The notes below the pieces were generated by a model. The model saw nothing but the letters and a program-made list of their open reading frames with translations. It was not told the DNA's origin and did no database searches. This document shows, one piece after another, positions 46,121-54,460 of a DNA stretch of 64,000 nucleotides. The stretch is from Deminuibacter sp966424055 (lineage in GTDB: Bacteria; Bacteroidota; Bacteroidia; Chitinophagales; Chitinophagaceae): assembly GCA_966424055.1 (NCBI GenBank), contig CBJLMB010000018.1, positions 1-64,000 on the forward strand, in the 5' to 3' direction. Numbering within the stretch: position 1 is the stretch's first letter; each line of letters opens with the position of its first letter. Made by a program: the position numbers and the translations under genes.

Positions 46121-47218
46121 TTACCGGTCAATAGTGATGATTGTACCAGTTCTGGTATACGAAAAAGGGTAAGAAAGCTGTAATGCTTTTAATACAGCAT
46201 CCACCGTTTCTTTTTGAAAGCTGGCCGAGTAGCGGTATTGCGCTACCTGGTCGTTCACAATATGTATGCTCACATTGTATTTGCGTTCCAGCATATTTTT
46301 AATTTCCGCCAGTGGCTGGTCATAGAAAACCAGGTAATCATTGATCCAGGCTGTTTCCACGTTCTGGCGGGTATCAGCAAAAGCCAGGGGAACAACGGCC
46401 GATTTTTCTGCAGACGTATGCGCCTGAGTGGTTTCGCCGGTGTGCAGCACAAATTTTTGGTTAACTTCCAGGGTTTTGTAGATAACCGTGTCTTTTCCTT
46501 TGTTCAGCAGTATCTGCACTTTTCCTTCCAGTAACGAGGTTTCGCTGTACGAATCATTGGTATAGGCTTTTACATTGAATTTGGTTCCAAGGGCTTTTAC
46601 TTTGTAACCGGCCACATGCACAATAAAAGGCAGTGTTTTGTTATGCGCCACGCTGAAGAAAGCTTCGCCGGTTAAATGAATATTGCGGTTGGTTTCACCA
46701 AACCCGTCTTCTATAGATAAGCTGGAAGCAGCATTCATGGTTACATGGGTGCCATCGGGCAGCTCAATGGTTTTGTGCTCGCCGGCATTGGACAGGATGG
46801 TTTCATGAAAAGCTTCCTGTTGCGCTTGCCGGGCGGCGGGCTGCGGACCCTTGTGTTGTTGTGTGAGCAGGAAAACCATGCCTGTGGCAATGAGCAGCGT
46901 AACTACGGCAGCAACAGCCATCCAGCTTTTCTTCCTGCGATTGGTTTCAGGGTGTTGTATAACCGTGGCAGCGGTAGCGGGCGGGGCTACATACAACATA
47001 TGCTCGGTGGAGTATTCGCTGGCAGACAGCTCATCTTGCTTCTTCTGTAGCATGTATTTGAGTGAAAGCACAATTTTCCGTGCTTCTTCCATTGTGAGCA
47101 GCTCTTCCGGGTAACGAAGCAGGTAATCGTTCCAGAACAGTATATCTTCTTCCCGCTGCTGCATGCAGTAGGCAATAAAAGAATCGTTTACGACAAGCTC
47201 TTCAAGGGTATACACCAT
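46121..47218 (-). CDS. FecR family anti-sigma factor
   Basis: A 365-aa anti-sigma protein. The start ATG 47216-47218 (MVYTLEELVVNDSFIAYCMQ) was chosen because upstream codons overlap the sigma gene. It has a cytoplasmic domain, one TM helix (about 100-120, MAAVVTLLIATGMVFLL-like), a FecR domain (HKTIELPDGTHVTMNAASSL) and C-terminal DUF4974 (LAEIKNMLERKYNVSIHIVN). It should inhibit or activate the ECF sigma encoded 70 bp upstream according to SusC occupancy. Confidence 0.93.
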   Translation of the reverse strand: MVYTLEELVVNDSFIAYCMQQREEDILFWNDYLLRYPEELLTMEEARKIVLSLKYMLQKKQDELSASEYSTEHMLYVAPPATAATVIQHPETNRRKKSWMAVAAVVTLLIATGMVFLLTQQHKGPQPAARQAQQEAFHETILSNAGEHKTIELPDGTHVTMNAASSLSIEDGFGETNRNIHLTGEAFFSVAHNKTLPFIVHVAGYKVKALGTKFNVKAYTNDSYSETSLLEGKVQILLNKGKDTVIYKTLEVNQKFVLHTGETTQAHTSAEKSAVVPLAFADTRQNVETAWINDYLVFYDQPLAEIKNMLERKYNVSIHIVNDQVAQYRYSASFQKETVDAVLKALQLSYPFSYTRTGTIITIDR

Positions 47219-47288
47219 TATAGCAGGTAGCTTTTTCTCTATCAGACGGAAAGCCCTGCAAAATCTAATCGCTTTTTTACCACTTTTT

Positions 47289-47825
47289 TTATAAAAAGAA
47301 AAAAAACAGGAAATGGGCCAGCCTGGCCAGCATGGGCTCATTCTTCAGGTGTTGGCGCAAATGCTGGATGCCCTTGGAGAGGTTATTGTACACTGTTTGC
47401 TGGGTGAGCCCGGTATGCAACACGATTTTTTCGGTGGAATAGCCCTGGTAATATTTCATGTAAATAACCCGCCTAAACCTGGCAGGCAGTTTTTTATAGG
47501 CTTCGGCAATGCGGTTGATCATGGCTTCATCTGTTTCCAGCTGTTCAATGATCTCCTGCCTGGAAGGGATATAGAAGGATTCTATATCGCTGATGGCCTT
47601 CCTGTTTTTCTGGCTGCGGTGCAGGTCTATCAGCCTGCGTTTGAATGCCGTTACCAAATAAGCCTCCGGGTTCTGTATCTCTTCTGCTGCAATATTCTTT
47701 TGCAGCAGGTCAAGGAAAAAGGATTGTACAATATCTTCCGCTTCCTCCCGGCTATAGCCAAAATAACAGGCAATAGCCTGCAGTTTTGCTCTGTAATTGG
47801 TATACCAGGTATGGATAAAACTCAT
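47289..47825 (-). CDS. ECF RNA polymerase sigma factor
   Basis: A 178-aa ECF sigma. ATG 47823-47825 (MSFIHTWYTNYRAK) is used; a TTG upstream only adds eight residues. Region 2 has SREEAEDIVQSFFLDLLQKN and region 4 has LPARFRRVIYMKYYQGYSTE with HTGLTQQTVYNNLSKGIQHL. The C-terminal tail is hydrophobic (FLFFFFL). It starts the second sigma-FecR-SusC-SusD locus. The upstream spacer 47826-48133 holds a CAGTTGGTAGTCTACAGTC-type repeat like that at 28,926. Confidence 0.94.
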   Translation of the reverse strand: MSFIHTWYTNYRAKLQAIACYFGYSREEAEDIVQSFFLDLLQKNIAAEEIQNPEAYLVTAFKRRLIDLHRSQKNRKAISDIESFYIPSRQEIIEQLETDEAMINRIAEAYKKLPARFRRVIYMKYYQGYSTEKIVLHTGLTQQTVYNNLSKGIQHLRQHLKNEPMLARLAHFLFFFFL

Positions 47826-48133
47826 GTCAGGCTTTGGTTGTATGGGCAACGGAAATTAGTGGATCATCATAACAGGGACGCTTTATTGCAGCCCTTCATG
47901 TTTTTGACAGTATGTACAGGATACGAAATATATGGCTCATAGCATTGGAATGACTGATTAGAGCATAATAATACTGTATTTAATAGTAACCGTACACCGC
48001 AAACGATTGTTCTATTTTGGGATGAACTTACAGTTGGTAGTCTACAGTCAAGACAGTTTGTAGCTTGCAGCTCACCGCTTGCCGCTGCCCTGCGGCGAAG
48101 CTGCCTGATGCTTATGTTGCCTTCATTGTATGA

Positions 48134-51100
48134 TCAGAATTTCAGTGTGTTCAGTTGCCTGTCAACCAGGACGCCATCCACTGGTTCAGGGGTGTAATGC
48201 AATGGGCGTTTTGCCCTGAATTGTATCGTAAACAGCTCTGTGGTGCCTGACAATACATCCTGGTCGCCGATATTCACAAAAGTGGGATACAATGCTTTCC
48301 GGCCATTGCTGTGTAAGCGGTCGTTGGTCATGTTCTGCATGTCTTTCATGTTCAACGGTACAATGCTTACAAATTCCAGGTCCTGGGGGTCATAAGGCAA
48401 TGCAAAGCTGAGGGCATTCACCGATTGCAGGCCAATGCCGCGAACTTTAACCTGTACAATGTCGCCTTTTGCATAAGCCTGTTTGTCTGCACTGGTTTCC
48501 AGCCGGCCCTGCAAGCTGTCTTTTTGTTCGGTATCTGCATCTGCACTGCCACCGCCCAGGCGGGTGGCTACGGTAGAAATATCATACGCATCTATCAGGC
48601 CATTGTTGTTTACATCGCCTTTGCTTACATATCCGTCAAAATCGGCATCGCCTTTCCGCAGGCCGGTATAATTGATATAAGAAGTAAGATCATTGTTATC
48701 GATCTTGTGGTCATTGTTGATATCACCCGGGATCACCGTTACAGAGCCAGGCACTTTGAATATATACAATTCCCTTCCCGAGCCATACCCGCCTACAGCA
48801 TCGGTGATGGCTATTTTGATATAACGAGCGGTTGGATGATTGCGGAAGACAAACTCTTTCATCTCCCCGTTTTTATTCCATTCAAAAGAGCCTGCATCAT
48901 TCCAGCTGATCTTATCCATACTATATGAAACGGTTCCTTTCAATAAAATGCCATTGCCCCGGCTTCTTGGCAGGTATTGCATTTTATCGAGCTGGTTCAC
49001 TGACATCAGATCGGCCACCAGTTCAAACGGAACCGCTTTTGTCCCCCATTTGGTATGCCACATATTGCTTTCATCAAAATCGAATAAGTTGGCAATTTCA
49101 TTATCCTCCTCTGCAGCTGCGGTAGAGCGTGCGTTGATATTTTTAATAGCGAATTCCAGCGGGTTTGTTTTTGTTCTGGCAGTAAACTGTTTCCAGGGAG
49201 AATGCCCTGCTTTGTTCACCGACCGCAGTTTAAATGTATAACTGGTTTCGGGAACCAGCTCTTCAAACAGGAGCGTTGTATCGGTAATGGTGCTGTAAAG
49301 CTGCCCGTTAAATGCTATTTCATAATAATCCGCATGGGGCACTTTGGTCCAGCTGGGTTGCAAGGTATAAGCCTGCGCATTGGAATCTGCCACCTGTGCC
49401 TGTGCCGGGGCAGTTAAAGCGCCGGATGATTTGAGCAGCTCCTCTGCAGGTGTAAAATGGAAACCCATTACGGCCAGCTGCAGGGCTTGGGCAGTAATAT
49501 CTGCCGCCGCTATTTTTACCAGCAATTGCGGGTTTTTAGTGATCACCTGTTTTTCAAATGCGCTTCCTGCGGTGGCAAATTGATTGAGGTTGGGGGCAGC
49601 ATCATAGAACCAGGTATTTGTGCCGGTTAAGAAATCTTCTTTGGATTGTGCTTTGCTTAGTTTTACCGGGCTGTTTCCCAACAATGCCGTTACACCGGCA
49701 GGTTGCCGGCTTAGATTGATGTGGAATTCAGTGCTTTTGTTTTTTACAAATCCATCATAGTCTCCTTTAGCCGGGTGCACGGTGATGGTAGCGGTATTGT
49801 TGTTAACAGAAGAGCTGATGAGCGTGGTAACAACTTTTCCTTGTTTATATGCTTCTGTAAATCCGTCATCATCATATTCGGTGAAAGAAGAATTCCCGGA
49901 AGGATACACTTCGTAAATGCGCAGGCCTTTGTTTATTTCCGCAACGTTGTTGTTGGGATGGGTCATAGGGATGATCGCGCCGCTTTTCACGAATACCGGT
50001 AGTTTCCAAACAGGTGCTTTGAAATTATTGATGATACGGCCGCCTTCGTATTGATTACCGGAGAAATAATCGATCCATACCCCTTTGGGCAGGTAGATGC
50101 CATTGCGGATATCATTGCCCTCTTTATCGCACCGGGTTTCTTTATAAATGGGCGCCACCAGGAAATAGGGCCCGTACATATACTGGTACTGGGTAAGCTT
50201 TCCCTGTGTGTATGCATCGGGGTATTCCAGGAACATGGCGCGTATCATGGGCAGGCTGTCCACTGCCTGCCTGGCAATGCTGTAGGAATAGGGGAGCAAT
50301 GCTGATTTTAATTTTAAATAAGTACGGTTAATAGAAGTGGCCGGCTCACCCAGTGCATGCGGGTATTTTTCATTCTGTCCCCAGCCATCCATATTCAGCT
50401 GCATCGGGGTAAATGTTTTCCATTGAAAATCTCTTGTATTCACTATGGGGTTTCTGCCGCCAAAAATACCATCCATGTCTGAAGTGATGTTGGGCTGACC
50501 CGATAAACCCGATCCCAGGTAGGTGGGGATATGAAACCGGATATATTCCCATACACCGCCTGTCTGGTCGCCGGTCCAAACACCTGCATAACGCTGTGTT
50601 CCGGCCCAGCCATCAAGTGAGATAATAAAAGGACGGGCATTGTTACCTTGCCGGGACATGATATTGGCTACATCTGCCACACCGTTCAAGCCGAATGAAT
50701 AACCCCGGCCCACCCAGGCCACATCTGTTTTCAATACCCTTACGCCAGCAATACCTACTTCTTTGATAATATCCCGTTGCAGCAGGGCGCTGATGCTGTC
50801 GATGGGATGAAGATCAGATTGTGTCCAGAGGCCTATCTGCACACCCTGCCGTCTTGCATAGTCGCCAAAAGATTTCAGGTTGAGGATATTGCTGTCTAAT
50901 GTACCTGTTTGTCCATAACCGGCGCCATAGCCATCATTGGGCAGTATCCAGCCAAGCGGCATATCATGTGCTTTATAACGGTCTATCACCGCCCTTGCAG
51001 AGAAGGGATAATTGTTTTTTTCACCGTTCAGCGATTCTTTGATACCACCATTGTCTTTCTGGCTTTCCTTGTAGCGCATGCCATCTTCAAATAAAACACC

Positions 51101-51985
51101 ACTACTGTCTTTTTTCCAGAAGTCACGGTTATAGGCATTCAGGTGTCCTTCATAAAATCCGAATTTGGGCAGCAGTACCGGGTGCCCGGTAAGCTGGTAA
51201 AAATCATGAAGCAGTGCAGCCGGTGTGGGATCTACCATAAAGAACACATCTGCATATCCTGTTTCATGTGAAAGGCTGACTATACTTTTTTCTTTTGCAC
51301 CAAAATCGTATTTCCCTTTTTTGAAAGTATACCACATAAGGCCATAGCCGTTCGTTGACCAGTAAAAAGGAGTAGGTGAAGCCACACCGCCATCTGTCCA
51401 GCTGTTTTGGTTTTCAATGGCAATTGCCTTCCCTTTATGTGAAAACCTGCCGTTCTGCACACCACCGCCATAGAAATATTCCTGCGGTTGTGCTGCCAGG
51501 TTCATGGTTACCTGTTTTTTAGTGAACTGAACGGGTCCGGCTGTTTCTGTTATTTTTCTATTTTCCCCGTTAAGTACCGTTATATGGAAGGAAGCCTTGT
51601 CTAAAACAAGCGTTATTTTCCCGGTGCCGATGCGTACATTACCGGCTGTTTCGGTTATGGTCATTTTCACCGGCCGGTGGGGCTCCTTTGCCAGTATTGT
51701 CGCGGGCGGCGATGCCTGCGGATCACTAAATCCCTTTCCCGTACTATCGTACAGCATGCGGAAAATATTGGCGCTATAAAAATCCAGTAACAGGTGGCGC
51801 TGATCAGATAATTGCAGTTCTATGGTGGTGGGATTGATCTTTTGGGTACTTACTATCCTGATTGTATCCTTTTGCTGTGTGGGAAAAGTTCCTTTTTGCT
51901 GCTGTGCGGATGTTTGGACAATACCGGCCGGAAATAACAGCAGTAATAAAAGAACAGGCGATACAGTACGTAATAAATACTTCAT
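48134..51985 (-). CDS. GH31 alpha-glycosidase with Fn3, discoidin, dockerin and cohesin-like modules
   Basis: A 1283-aa secreted enzyme. ATG 51983-51985 starts a strong signal peptide (MKYLLRTVSPVLLLLLLFPA); the earlier open frame is non-family sequence. The N-terminal beta domain and GH31 barrel have the nucleophile Asp421 in VLKTDVAW and the acid/base Asp473 in WTGDQTGG, plus a DUF5110-type domain. Then come an Fn3 domain (about 860-938), an F5/8 type C-like domain (about 945-1080), a type I dockerin with two calcium loops (GDINNDHKIDNNDL and GDVNNNGLIDAYDI, about 1085-1142) and a C-terminal cohesin-like beta domain (about 1150-1283). Substrate: alpha-linked glucosides or xylosides by family. 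Monocistronic. Confidence 0.92.
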   Translation of the reverse strand: MKYLLRTVSPVLLLLLLFPAGIVQTSAQQQKGTFPTQQKDTIRIVSTQKINPTTIELQLSDQRHLLLDFYSANIFRMLYDSTGKGFSDPQASPPATILAKEPHRPVKMTITETAGNVRIGTGKITLVLDKASFHITVLNGENRKITETAGPVQFTKKQVTMNLAAQPQEYFYGGGVQNGRFSHKGKAIAIENQNSWTDGGVASPTPFYWSTNGYGLMWYTFKKGKYDFGAKEKSIVSLSHETGYADVFFMVDPTPAALLHDFYQLTGHPVLLPKFGFYEGHLNAYNRDFWKKDSSGVLFEDGMRYKESQKDNGGIKESLNGEKNNYPFSARAVIDRYKAHDMPLGWILPNDGYGAGYGQTGTLDSNILNLKSFGDYARRQGVQIGLWTQSDLHPIDSISALLQRDIIKEVGIAGVRVLKTDVAWVGRGYSFGLNGVADVANIMSRQGNNARPFIISLDGWAGTQRYAGVWTGDQTGGVWEYIRFHIPTYLGSGLSGQPNITSDMDGIFGGRNPIVNTRDFQWKTFTPMQLNMDGWGQNEKYPHALGEPATSINRTYLKLKSALLPYSYSIARQAVDSLPMIRAMFLEYPDAYTQGKLTQYQYMYGPYFLVAPIYKETRCDKEGNDIRNGIYLPKGVWIDYFSGNQYEGGRIINNFKAPVWKLPVFVKSGAIIPMTHPNNNVAEINKGLRIYEVYPSGNSSFTEYDDDGFTEAYKQGKVVTTLISSSVNNNTATITVHPAKGDYDGFVKNKSTEFHINLSRQPAGVTALLGNSPVKLSKAQSKEDFLTGTNTWFYDAAPNLNQFATAGSAFEKQVITKNPQLLVKIAAADITAQALQLAVMGFHFTPAEELLKSSGALTAPAQAQVADSNAQAYTLQPSWTKVPHADYYEIAFNGQLYSTITDTTLLFEELVPETSYTFKLRSVNKAGHSPWKQFTARTKTNPLEFAIKNINARSTAAAEEDNEIANLFDFDESNMWHTKWGTKAVPFELVADLMSVNQLDKMQYLPRSRGNGILLKGTVSYSMDKISWNDAGSFEWNKNGEMKEFVFRNHPTARYIKIAITDAVGGYGSGRELYIFKVPGSVTVIPGDINNDHKIDNNDLTSYINYTGLRKGDADFDGYVSKGDVNNNGLIDAYDISTVATRLGGGSADADTEQKDSLQGRLETSADKQAYAKGDIVQVKVRGIGLQSVNALSFALPYDPQDLEFVSIVPLNMKDMQNMTNDRLHSNGRKALYPTFVNIGDQDVLSGTTELFTIQFRAKRPLHYTPEPVDGVLVDRQLNTLKF

Positions 51986-52341
51986 GACAATGGAAGGTTG
52001 CGGTGAAAATATGATCCGGTAAATATAAACCAGAATCAGCGAGCCCATTACAATACGCGCAAACGATTGCGCCATCGGGATATAGTGGAAAACTGCTGAA
52101 AAGTAGATACAGCAAGGCTTGCAGCGGGTGATGAGAGATACCTGAATTGCATAACCGGGATCAGCGGCATGGGAAGTACTGTGCAATAAGAATAATACAA
52201 ACCCCGTAGCTGGCAGATTTCAACCGGTATATGCAAGGCCAGGTATCCATTGACGTAAAAACACAGGAATACAGGGTGGAACAGGTTTTTATCCTTTACC
52301 TTGATGTAAACAGGGTAAACCTGTTCTAAAACCAATGATCC
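51986..52341. other. divergent intergenic region with nested inverted repeats
   Basis: This is 356 bp between the divergent GH31 and glycosidase-like genes. GAACAGGTTT (52279-52288) pairs with AAACCTGTTC (52317-52326). Inside it TTTACC (52295-52300) pairs with GGTAAA (52314-52319), the two partly overlapping. The block ends 16 bp before the start at 52342, where an operator or leader structure could act. No other feature is recognised. Confidence 0.5.
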
Positions 52342-53355
52342 ATGAACAAATCCGTATGTGTACATATACTTGTCAAAGCTGCCCTGGTTTTATTCGCAAC
52401 AGTCAGCCTGTTTGAATGCACTTATTCGCAGGCGCCGCAGCTAAAACAGTATATTTTTTTTGGTATGGACAGGGAAAGTATCCATGAGGATAGCTTTCTC
52501 CTGTATAATCCCAGGATAGAAGGGGCAGAGGTTTCATATGCCTGGCGCCAGCTGGAGCCGGGAAGAGGGCAATATGATTTCAGCAGGGTGGAAGAAGACC
52601 TTCGTTTTCTTGCAGGGAAAGGGAAAAAACTATTTGTAATGATCTCCGATGCTACTTTCTATGATCAATACAATGCGGTACCCGCGTATATGCTGTCTGA
52701 TACTGCATTTCACGGCGGCCAGGAAAAACAATGTATGCTCCGGGATAACGGAACGGAAAGCTGCCATGGCTATTATGCCCGCCGCTGGGACCCGGCCGTG
52801 AGGGCGCAGTTTATTCAATTGATCAAAAAGTTCTCTGCGTATTTCGATGGTAAAATAGCCGGTATTACCATTGAAGAAACAGCTATTGATGTTTCATCCA
52901 AACATCCCATGAAGGGCTTTAGCAATGAAGCATACCTGGCAGGTATCAAAGAATATATGCAGGCATTCAGCCAGTATTTTAAACAATCTGTTCCCCTGCT
53001 TTTTGCCAATTTTATGCCCGGCGGAATAAAATACCTGCAGGCTGTTTATGCCTATGCAAAACTGGTTAAGATAGGAATGGGAGGCCCCGATATCAAAGTA
53101 TATAAAGCCTACCAGATGGCCAACAGTTACCCGCTTATCAGGGACTTGTCTGGCATTGTGCCTACCGGTGTGGCAGTGGAAGATGGTAATTATGATGAAA
53201 TAAACGGGAAAACAAAGAAAAAAGTTACGGTACAGGAAATCCTTGATTTTGCCCGGAATTACCTTAAGCTGAACTATATTTTCTGGTGCAGGGAAGAACC
53301 ACATTATTCAAAAGAAGTGATCCCTCTCCTGAACCAGTTTGAGTTAAGCAGGTAA
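52342..53355 (+). CDS. TIM-barrel glycosidase-like secreted protein
   Basis: A 337-aa exported protein with a signal peptide (to about residue 30, CTYSQAP). The barrel-like sequence contains AEVSYAWRQLEPGRGQYDFS, typical of GH5/GH42-like clans, with a candidate acid/base Glu in GITIEETAIDV and a carboxylate-rich FWCREEPHY strand near the end. I cannot place it in a numbered GH family. It faces GH31 divergently and may act on the same polymer. About 500 bp separate it from the next gene. Confidence 0.6.
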   Translation: MNKSVCVHILVKAALVLFATVSLFECTYSQAPQLKQYIFFGMDRESIHEDSFLLYNPRIEGAEVSYAWRQLEPGRGQYDFSRVEEDLRFLAGKGKKLFVMISDATFYDQYNAVPAYMLSDTAFHGGQEKQCMLRDNGTESCHGYYARRWDPAVRAQFIQLIKKFSAYFDGKIAGITIEETAIDVSSKHPMKGFSNEAYLAGIKEYMQAFSQYFKQSVPLLFANFMPGGIKYLQAVYAYAKLVKIGMGGPDIKVYKAYQMANSYPLIRDLSGIVPTGVAVEDGNYDEINGKTKKKVTVQEILDFARNYLKLNYIFWCREEPHYSKEVIPLLNQFELSR

Positions 53356-53852
53356 TAAGCTGGTTAACTGTTTGGGCTATAATTGATGAACCCGACAGGC
53401 CATTATGTTCAAATGCAGCAGCCATACATACTGACGGGTTGACATTAACAGTCAGCCTGTTTTTATCAACCGTATATCCCAAATGAAAGAATTGCTAAAA
53501 TTGTCCTATTTCTTCTTTTAAACAAAACTGCTGTTCAGGTACATAGAAACAGCAAGCCTTTTTTGCCCAAAAACTATTGGAAGCGCAGGCAGAAGAATGC
53601 GCTTGTTTATCTCCCCTCATACACAGGATTATCCAATTATGCTGTAACAGATTGTAAAAGGAAAAAGCAGTTCGATACTATGCACAAAAAATAATAGTCT
53701 ATTTAATTAGTAGGCTAAGTGCATGGTATAAAAATTGCTGCTTTTGGTGTCCCGCACAAGAGAAATTCCATGCAGTTAGCAAAACTTAAATAGTGCTGCC
53801 CGCGGGCATCTTATAAAATTTGCCAACATCATCGTAATTAAACACCCATCAT
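53356..53852. other. 497-bp intergenic region, nothing recognised
   Basis: No gene, RNA or repeat stands out. It is AT-rich near 53,640-53,720 and shows no confident TAnnTTTG box before the lipoprotein gene. Confidence 0.5.
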
Positions 53853-54353
53853 ATGAGTAACGTCCTTTTCAAAAGGTGCGTGTGGGGCCCTGCTGTTTTA
53901 TTCATGGCTGTAACCCTGCTCAGCTCCTGCAGCAAAAAAGATGATCCATCCAACACAGATCCTCCGCCATCCGAGGGACTGAAAGCCAAATTCACCATTG
54001 CCGTTGCCGGCCTGGCCAAGGAGGGACATTCTGTCGAATTCATTTTTTCCGGGCAAGACAAATCGAACCCCGCCAACAAAACCATATGGAAGGTTGACGG
54101 GCAAACCAGGGCCAATGAGCCATCTATTAGTTTTATTGCGGCACATTTTTCCGGTGACAAAAAAACTTATGTAGTTGAAACACTGAACGAAAAGATGTCT
54201 CCTATCACCGTTGACATCAAAGGGAGTAACAAGGTTCGCAATTCCACTTTAAAGATCAGGTACAAGGTAGAAATGAATGGTATAGAAAGAAAAGATGAAA
54301 CAGTAGTATTGACGGCGGGAACAGAATACAAGACGCAGCTCAATTATCAATAG
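53853..54353 (+). CDS. hypothetical lipoprotein
   Basis: A 166-aa protein with a lipobox signal (VTLLSSC, Cys about residue 26) and an acidic, proline-rich linker (SKKDDPSNTDPPPSEG). A beta-rich domain of about 120 residues follows, with alternating strands such as KIRYKVEMNGIERKDE and a C-terminal TEYKTQLNYQ. It resembles small exported Bacteroidota lipoproteins, but I do not recognise a named family. A terminator follows at 54430. Confidence 0.7.
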   Translation: MSNVLFKRCVWGPAVLFMAVTLLSSCSKKDDPSNTDPPPSEGLKAKFTIAVAGLAKEGHSVEFIFSGQDKSNPANKTIWKVDGQTRANEPSISFIAAHFSGDKKTYVVETLNEKMSPITVDIKGSNKVRNSTLKIRYKVEMNGIERKDETVVLTAGTEYKTQLNYQ

Positions 54354-54429
54354 CCTGCAGCGGTATACACTGTGCTGCTCCAATGCCCGGTATTGGATGG
54401 CAGGTAACATGCAATTGCTATTGAAGCAC

Positions 54430-54456
54430 AAAGGGCCGGCTAAAAGCCGGCCCTTT
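54430..54456. terminator. bidirectional terminator between convergent genes
   Basis: AAAGGGCCGGC and GCCGGCCCTTT form a perfect 11-bp GC-rich stem with loop TAAAA, flanked by A and T tracts. It lies between the lipoprotein (+) and the acetylesterase (-) and can serve both. Confidence 0.85.
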
Positions 54457-54460
54457 ATTG

